A stretch of 64,000 bases of DNA, from positions 352,664,329-352,728,328 of the forward strand of contig CM042686.1 in the NCBI GenBank assembly GCA_023614405.1, given 5' to 3'. This DNA comes from Avena insularis (lineage: Eukaryota > Streptophyta > Magnoliopsida > Poales > Poaceae). The first letter of the stretch is position 1, and each line of letters opens with the position of its first letter. Under the pieces are notes generated by a model. It had not been told where the DNA came from and ran no database searches. It saw only the letters and a program-made list of their open reading frames with translations. This document shows, one piece after another, positions 57,525-64,000 of this stretch. The translations under genes and the position numbers were made by a program.

Positions 57525-59950
57525 GAGTATGAACATTCTTGGATTTACGACCGAACGAACAAGGTCATGGCCATATGTATATCATACTTTATATGTGCCA
57601 ATTATCCCATATCCATGAATTGGCATGCCGGTAGATTTGGCCATATTTTGAAAACAATCAAAGAGAAAGTAGTATGAAGAGTATGGCTCGATCAGCTCCT
57701 CTCCCGAGAAGAAGACGAACCTGACTATTTGCATTGATTATTTTTAGGGTCCTTTCTGCTAAATAAATGGACCTTGATGTTATTTTCCATTTTTATGTCC
57801 TTGATGTAAAATGTACTAACACCGCCCGTGTAAATTTTAACCTAAAAGTAAATGGTAAAATTTAAACGGTTTTAAGCTTAGTTGTCAACAAGTATGAACC
57901 ATTATTGGATTTTAAGCTGAATGACCGAAGTCATGGCCATATCAACATCACACTTCATATATGACAATGATCCCATATCCAAGGATTTGCATGCCAATAT
58001 ATTGGATATATTTTGAAAACAATCGCCGAGGAAGTAGTGTGAAGAGTATGGCTTGATCAGCTGCTCCTCTTGAGAAAGAGTTGAACCCGACTATTTTCCT
58101 TGCTTAATTTTAGGAGGGTTTGTGCTAAATGTATGTACCTCGATGAAATTTCCCCTTTTTTAGGTCCTTAATGTAAAATGTACTCCCACAACCTATGTAA
58201 AATTCTAACCTAAAATCAATTAGTGAAATTTAAATGAATTTAAGCTTAGTTGTCAACGAGTATGAAAATTCTTGAATTTCAAACCGAACAACCATAAGGA
58301 CAAGGCCATATCTCTACATCATACATTATGCCGATGATCCCATATCCAAGAATTCGCATGCCGATAGATTTGGATATATTTGGAAAACAATCGAAGAGGA
58401 AGTAGTATGAAGAGTATGGCTTGATCAGCTGCTCTCTCAAGAAGAAATTGTACTCGACTATTTTCCTTACTTAGTTTTAGGGTCCTTTATGCTAAATGTA
58501 TGTACGTTGATGTAATTTTCCCTTTTTTGGGTCCTTGATGTAAAATGTACTCCCATCGTTTGTGTAAAATTCTAACAAAAAAGTGTATGTGGTGCAATTT
58601 AAATGAATTTAAGCTTAGTTGTCAAAGAGTGTGAACATTCTTGGATTTTAAGCCGAACAACCAAGGTCAAGGCCATATCAACATCATACTTTATGCTGAT
58701 GATCCCATATCCAAGAATTTGCATGCCAATATATTTGGCTATATTTTGAAAACAATCAAAGAGGAAGTAGTACGCAGAGTATGGCTCGATTAACTACTCT
58801 CTCGATAAGGAGCCATACCCGACTGTTTTCCTTTCTTAGTTTTAGGTCCCTTTGTGCTAAGTCTATGGACCTCGATGTAATTTTCCCTTTTTAAGGTCCT
58901 TGATGCAAAATGTACTCCCACCATCTATGTAAAATTCTAATTAAAAGTGTAAGTGGTGCAATTTAAACGAATTTAAGCTTAATTGTCAACGAGTATGAAC
59001 ATTCTTGGATTTGAAGCCGAACGACCAAGGTAAAGGCCATATCAACATCATACTTTATGTTGATGATCCCATATCCAAAAATTCGCATGCTAGTAGATTT
59101 GTCTATATTTTGGAAACAATCGAAGAGGAAGTAGTATGAATATTATGGCTCAATCAGGTGCTCTCTCGAGAAGGAGCTATACCCGACTGTTTTCCTTGCT
59201 TAGTTTTAGGGTCGTTTGTCCTAAATGTATGGACCTTGATGTAATTTTCCCCTTTTTAGGCCCTTGATGTAAAATGTACTCCCACCACCCGTGTAAAATT
59301 CTAACCTAAAAGTAAGTGGTGAAATTTAAACAATTTTAATCTTAGTTGTCAATGATTATGAACATTCTTGGATTTCAAGCTGAACGACCAAGGTCAAGGC
59401 CATATCTATATCATAATTTATGCTGATGATGCCATATCCAAGAATTTGCATGTCGATAGATTTGGCCACATTTTGAAAACAATCAAAGAGGATGTAGTAT
59501 GAAGAGTTTAGCTCAGATCAGCTGATTTCTTGAGGAGCAACCAAACTCGACTGTTTTCTTTTCTTAATTTTATGGTCATCTGTGATAAATGTATGGACGT
59601 CGATGTAATTTTCATATCTATGTCCTTGATGTAAAATGTACTCCCTTATCTAGTGTAAAATTTTAACTAGACGAGTAAAAGTAAATGTAAAATGTACTCC
59701 TACCACTCTCGAGGTAGTATTGTGCACGGCTTTCTCTTGTGTGTACTGGTTGCCATGCAAAATGACATGCATTCGTATGGATAACTTTTGAAAAGCTTTC
59801 TTATGGCATACCATGTACAAACATCCTTGGATTTCAAGACAATTTTACCATCATTCTTATGTGATAATACACCCATATTCGGCATGTAGGAATCCAAGAA
59901 TTTGCACGCCGATAAATTTGGTCATGTTTTGAGAACAATCAAAGATAATA
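57525..59950 (+). repeat. Diverged satellite monomers without HOR, ending in an edge block
   Basis: Marks lie at about 57538, 57904, 58271, 58640, 59004, 59367 and 59826, about 360-370 bp apart. The monomers differ widely from each other and from the HOR. The last full unit plus the edge block (59367-59950) matches the split copy at 32174-32315 joined to 55373-55830. Confidence 0.85.
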
Positions 59951-60370
59951 GGGATTTCTATTTTCGTGCACCTGGTTCATTAGTTGTACTCAGTTTTCCC
60001 CATCTGCTTAACTTTTCTTCACTTTCCCCTCCCTCTATTCTGAAACCCTCACAGGCGCTCGGACGGAGGGATGCTGTCAGGTCAAAGGCTTGATTGTTAC
60101 ATGCTGACAGGTGGGACCGCATTGGGACGGGTCGTGCGTTGAGCGTTACGTTACGTGGCCTAGACCATTACGTGTTGACGGGTGGGGCCGCGTTGGGACG
60201 GGTCTTGCATATGTGGTGAATGGTGGGGCTGCATTGGGATGGGTCTTGCATATGTGGAGCAGGGTGGGGCCACATGGAGACACGTCGGACTGGCCATTCT
60301 CGCTCACCCAATGCATCTGCTTCCTCCAATCCTAGAACAGCTCCCACACCGCCCTTCTGCTCCCCCGCTA
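59951..60370. other. Short unique stretch with 45-70-bp direct repeats
   Basis: Three copies of GGTGGG(a/g)CC(g/a)CGTTGGGACGGGTC-type sequence start near 60112, 60181 and 60226; the last two share gggtcttgcatatgtgg. I see no gene or promoter that I can defend. Confidence 0.5.
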
Positions 60371-63300
60371 TGGGGCCCCCGGATTAATCCTCCGAGAATC
60401 CCTGTTATGCATACAACCACGATCCCATGATCAGTTAGTCGTGGCACATAACCGACAAGTATCATTACAATGTCCGAGAATATACCGAATTACAAGACTT
60501 ACATAAATGCCGTTATGGCTACATCAATAAAAATCAGCGGATCTTTATCAAGCATAGAGCCCGAGCTATGCCTTAACCTATAGGCAACTGACTGGGAGAA
60601 CGTCCTAGCTCGCATAGTCTTCCACTTCACCTCTTCTTGATATCTGACCAAGTTAATAGTCAGGGACAATGCCAGTGAGTACATTGAATGTACTCGCAAT
60701 CCACCTTAAGATAATAATAATAGCAAGAGGATATGCATTATGGCTATGGTAGTAGGAGGGCTCCAAGAGGGGTTCTTTTATCAAATAGTTTCTCTTGTAG
60801 ATATAACATCTACATATCTTTGTTGAAAACTTTTGTAAACATTTTTGGAAACCGTTTTTAAAAGTTTTGGAAAACATTAGGACCGGGTCACCCATTTATC
60901 CCTCCTTTACGGTCATCCCATGACCAAACTCCTTCCATAACTCTCTAACCATCCCATGGTCAAAGCAGGTAACCTTCCCAACCATCCCATGGTCAAAACA
61001 TTTCCAAAAACATTTCTTTTCCGAAATCCCTTTTGAAATCAAAACCAGCACCGCTCTACAGAAGTTTGTCCAACCCTTCCTTAACCGCGGACACGGCTAT
61101 TCGAATAGATTTACACTCTGCAGAGGTTGTACACTTTACCCACACCATCCGGGTACACTACCCTGATCTTCACTGATCGTGGGTCGAGTAACCGGTCAAG
61201 ACTCTCCGGATGCCCACTCCAATATAAGTGCCTACCCTATGAGTGTTAATCCCCTCAAAACCGGGACGCCGGGCGAGGACCAACCGGAGTGCTTTTTCCA
61301 CTCCTCGAGAGTGTGCGCTTTCAATGAGGGGCCCATAGTAACGCGTAGAGGCCTGCCGACCCTTCGTTCCTTCTCCAGGTCGATGTCCCGCATGGACCTA
61401 TCTCGGAGAAGGCCCACCCTCCAGGGATCCCTGATCCCCTGTAGTTGTTGCGAGGCAGCTTATACCGGAATAGAAAACCATCAAATCCAGCCCTGTCCCA
61501 TTCCAGAGTAATGTGGTTGCACAGGGTTAAGTTGTTATAGCTAAACTGCAAAGAACCAGGTGTGTTTTTGTAAACCTTTTTCCTCCGGTTTTCCTCCAGC
61601 ATTTTGTAAAAACGAAACCTTTTTCTTTCTCAACATATCTTGGGGAGGTCCCACCTCACCAAGGTTTTATCAGAAAACATTTGGTAAAAACCTTTTTGCG
61701 GGGTCTTCCCATCCTCTAGTTTTGCTTCGGCCAAATCGGGGTCTCCAAAGGGGTATGGTGTAAATACACCATCTATTCCACTACGGACCAATAGGTATCA
61801 TCAAGGGGGTTGTACTTAATAGTACAATAGTGTAGTAGTTCGGAGGAGCCGAATCACTACCATATATATATCATCAACATATAGTAAAACCATGCAGTTT
61901 TAATAAACAGGAGATAAAACATGCATAAGTAAAATAGTAGGACAAGGCTTATGAGCAAGAAGGTGGCTTGCCTGATGATCAGTAATATGGAATAAATGTC
62001 CCTAGACTTCTTCTTTAGATAAGACAAAATACCAATACCAATAATAAATACCACTTCTTCTGCTCTCCAATTTCATCGCAACTATCGTCGTCAGGGAGCA
62101 CACATGCAGACAAGCAAGAGCACAATCAACACAAGGCATTCAAGAACCAATACAATATAGCAGGCAATTACATAATACCATATTGAGATTCAGATGGTTT
62201 CGAGAGGAGTGGATTTAGGAGATTGCGATGGACTTGGAGAAGGGGATGAAAACCCATTAGGATTTATAGTCTAGAAACTACCTAAGAGATGGATTTTTGA
62301 AAAAACCATATTTTGTATGGTACCATTGTAAAAACATGATACCAGCAGATAGGTATTGATAAGATGAAACCAACAAAAGTAGTTTCACTATTTTTATCAA
62401 TTACCAAAGATTTATAGTGGTTTTTATATTGATTAATACTCTAGTTTTAGGAAATAATTCACCAGAAAAGTTATGGAGCTCCAAAAATTATTTCCTTGGA
62501 TGGTTAGATAGGTCTTGATGTACTTGTTCACTGAGAGTTAGAATCACTCCAAAATAATTACCAGAATGCCCTCAGGAAATTCCCAAAGGCAGTTCTGTAG
62601 ACAAATGGTCTTTTTCACTAGATTTAATCTATAAAAGATTTTGAGGTGAATCCAAGGACACATTATAGGTATTTAGAACACCTTTCTGAATAAATTGGAT
62701 TTACTCTTTTTGGAGTTTACAAGCTCCTGGAGTGATTTTTTTAGTGATAATACCCCTTACAGAAGTATTTAAATCACTAAAATTCAACAGAGAGCCAATA
62801 ATTCCTTAACTTCTGGTTTTGGATAGGTACTGATGTACCACTTCTTTAGGAGTTTGAAATAGGTAAAAACCAACTTTGGTTTGCCCTAGCGAATTTGCTA
62901 AAGTCAGAAAAGGACTGCTTTTGTTTTTTTATACTACAAGATAACCAATGCTCCACTTGGCATGAGACCTATGTTGGTCGATTAGTAAGGAAAATAGCTT
63001 TCAGTTGAACTTTGATTCATCCCAAATGGATAAGAACAATTCCCAGAGGAATTTATTTAGTGATAGAGATACCTTTTTGTAGAATAATTGCCAGTAAATA
63101 ATGAAAATTACTTTTGGCAAAAGAACAGTTCTGCATGTTGCAGGAAGCATTAAGCAACCCTAGGAAAAATAGATCTAAACAGAGTATGGTCTGTTGCATT
63201 TTTATCTTGATTAAATCCTAGCAAGGGAATCTGGCCAATCTGCTAAAAAAGAAAAGAGGTTAAAACAGTAAAAAGGGGAACGGGCTTGATCTCTGGGGCA

Positions 63301-64000
63301 GTTGGGCCGAGCAGAGGAAAACCGGCCCACCCGGGCTGTGTCGAGCGTGGGAGGACGGGTTTGAAACCCGCGGGGCAGGGCCCAGTGGTCAGCGGGGCAG
63401 CGAGGCCAGGGGGGTATGGAGTGTTTCCCTGCCGTTGGATCAAGCCGCGATGGACGGCGGTGGCTCTTCTTCCTCATTGGGCCACAGAAAACAGAGGGGG
63501 AAACCATAGCTGGGGGTCGGGCGGTGCGGGGGAGCTCACCTGTGGCCATGCCGGCGACAGGGGAGGCGCAGAGGTGATGCGGCGCTCGATGGCGAGCCCG
63601 GCGATGGTCGGCAAGGGCGGGTTCGATGCAGGGAGGTGGCTCACGCGGTGGCGGCTGACGGAGATGGATCGGGAGCTCGCTGGCAAGGAGGTTCCGACCG
63701 TTCCTGAGAAGAGAGGGAGGCACAGTTAGAAAGAGGAGGAGGAGGGGATCACCATAGAGAAACATGCATCAGGGGAGGAGGCAAGGGGAGGGATCTTAGC
63801 TCGATTTTGGAGAGGGGGCCGAGGCTTCTCCCTTGCTCTCTCGTGAGTAGAGCAAGGCAGTGGAGGGGGAGAGCGTGCTCTGGGGTGGTGTGGTAGAGGG
63901 GTAGGAGGCAAGTGAGGCCAAGGGGGGAGAGGGGAGCTGGCCGGTGGAGCTATATACCGAAGGGGAGGGGTTCATGGTGGATGTAGTCCATGGAGCATGT
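60371..64000 (-). mobile_element. Tekay-like LTR in minus orientation, runs off the window
   Basis: The left end TGGGGCCCCCGGATTAATCC corresponds to the inverted 3' end of the solo LTR (TGTCAACACCCGGATTTTTA). Inside, 61085-61130 (CCGCGG, ATTCGAATAG, CTCTGCAGAG) is the inverted counterpart of 37615-37665. A GC-rich island at 63240-64000 corresponds to 35050-36060. The order of AT-rich and GC-rich segments is the mirror image of 34358-38246. Whether this is a solo LTR or part of a full element cannot be told. Frames in the GC-rich part are chance. Confidence 0.65.

Noticed and set aside
63211..63765. 184-residue Pro/Arg-rich frame as a gene
   Set aside because: It lies in the GC-rich island of a Tekay-like LTR. 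Long frames are expected there on both strands and no domain is visible.

Overview
This window looks like heterochromatic, repeat-dominated DNA from a grass (Poaceae, perhaps a pooid). I infer this from the combination of transposon families: Angela-like and SIRE/Maximus-like Ty1/copia elements, Athila-like and Tekay-like Ty3/gypsy sequences, a CACTA end, a Stowaway-type MITE, and a DUF295-family gene relic. I see no intact cellular gene and no rRNA, tRNA or CRISPR feature. Almost every open frame belongs to a transposon or is chance translation of a repeat.

Layout. (1) 1-5.7 kb: an Athila-like element on the minus strand, cut by the window edge. It has LTR, tRNA-Asp-type PBS, broken gag and protease, no pol, and a 409-residue extra ORF. 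(2) 5.7-7.5 kb: decayed LTR fragments with two TATA boxes on the minus strand. (3) 7.5-9.8 kb: a CACTA terminus followed by a degenerate subterminal array of about 125-bp units. (4) 9.9-11.45 kb: three diverged tandem blocks. (5) 11.5-13.0 kb: a DUF295 (KIB-type) pseudogene on the minus strand with two in-frame stops and one recognisable intron. (6) 13.88-30.73 kb: the main object of the window, a satellite of about 355-363-bp monomers organised as six near-identical higher-order repeats (HORs) of about 2.81 kb, eight monomers each. Diverged monomers follow to 32.3 kb and resume at 55.4-59.95 kb. (7) 32.316-55.367 kb: a nest of transposons that split one satellite monomer. The outer Angela-like copia element has a 5-bp target duplication. 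Its left LTR carries a hAT-like element with an 8-bp duplication and a 3.9-kb Tekay-like solo LTR with a 5-bp duplication. Its interior carries the remnant of a second copia element and a gag-only SIRE/Maximus-like element. (8) 59.95-60.37 kb: a short unique stretch with 45-70-bp repeats. (9) 60.371-64.0 kb: a second Tekay-like LTR in the opposite orientation, running off the window.

The satellite is the least expected structure. Monomers fall into three classes, A, B and C. The HOR reads C-A-B-C-A-B-C-A, so the eighth A is followed directly by the next C. The older flank to the right still reads B-C-A-B-C. This suggests an ancestral A-B-C trimer, loss of one B, then amplification of the resulting eight-monomer unit. 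Related array-edge blocks occur to the right of the array and, inverted, at its left boundary. All identifications are by eye; no similarity search was possible.
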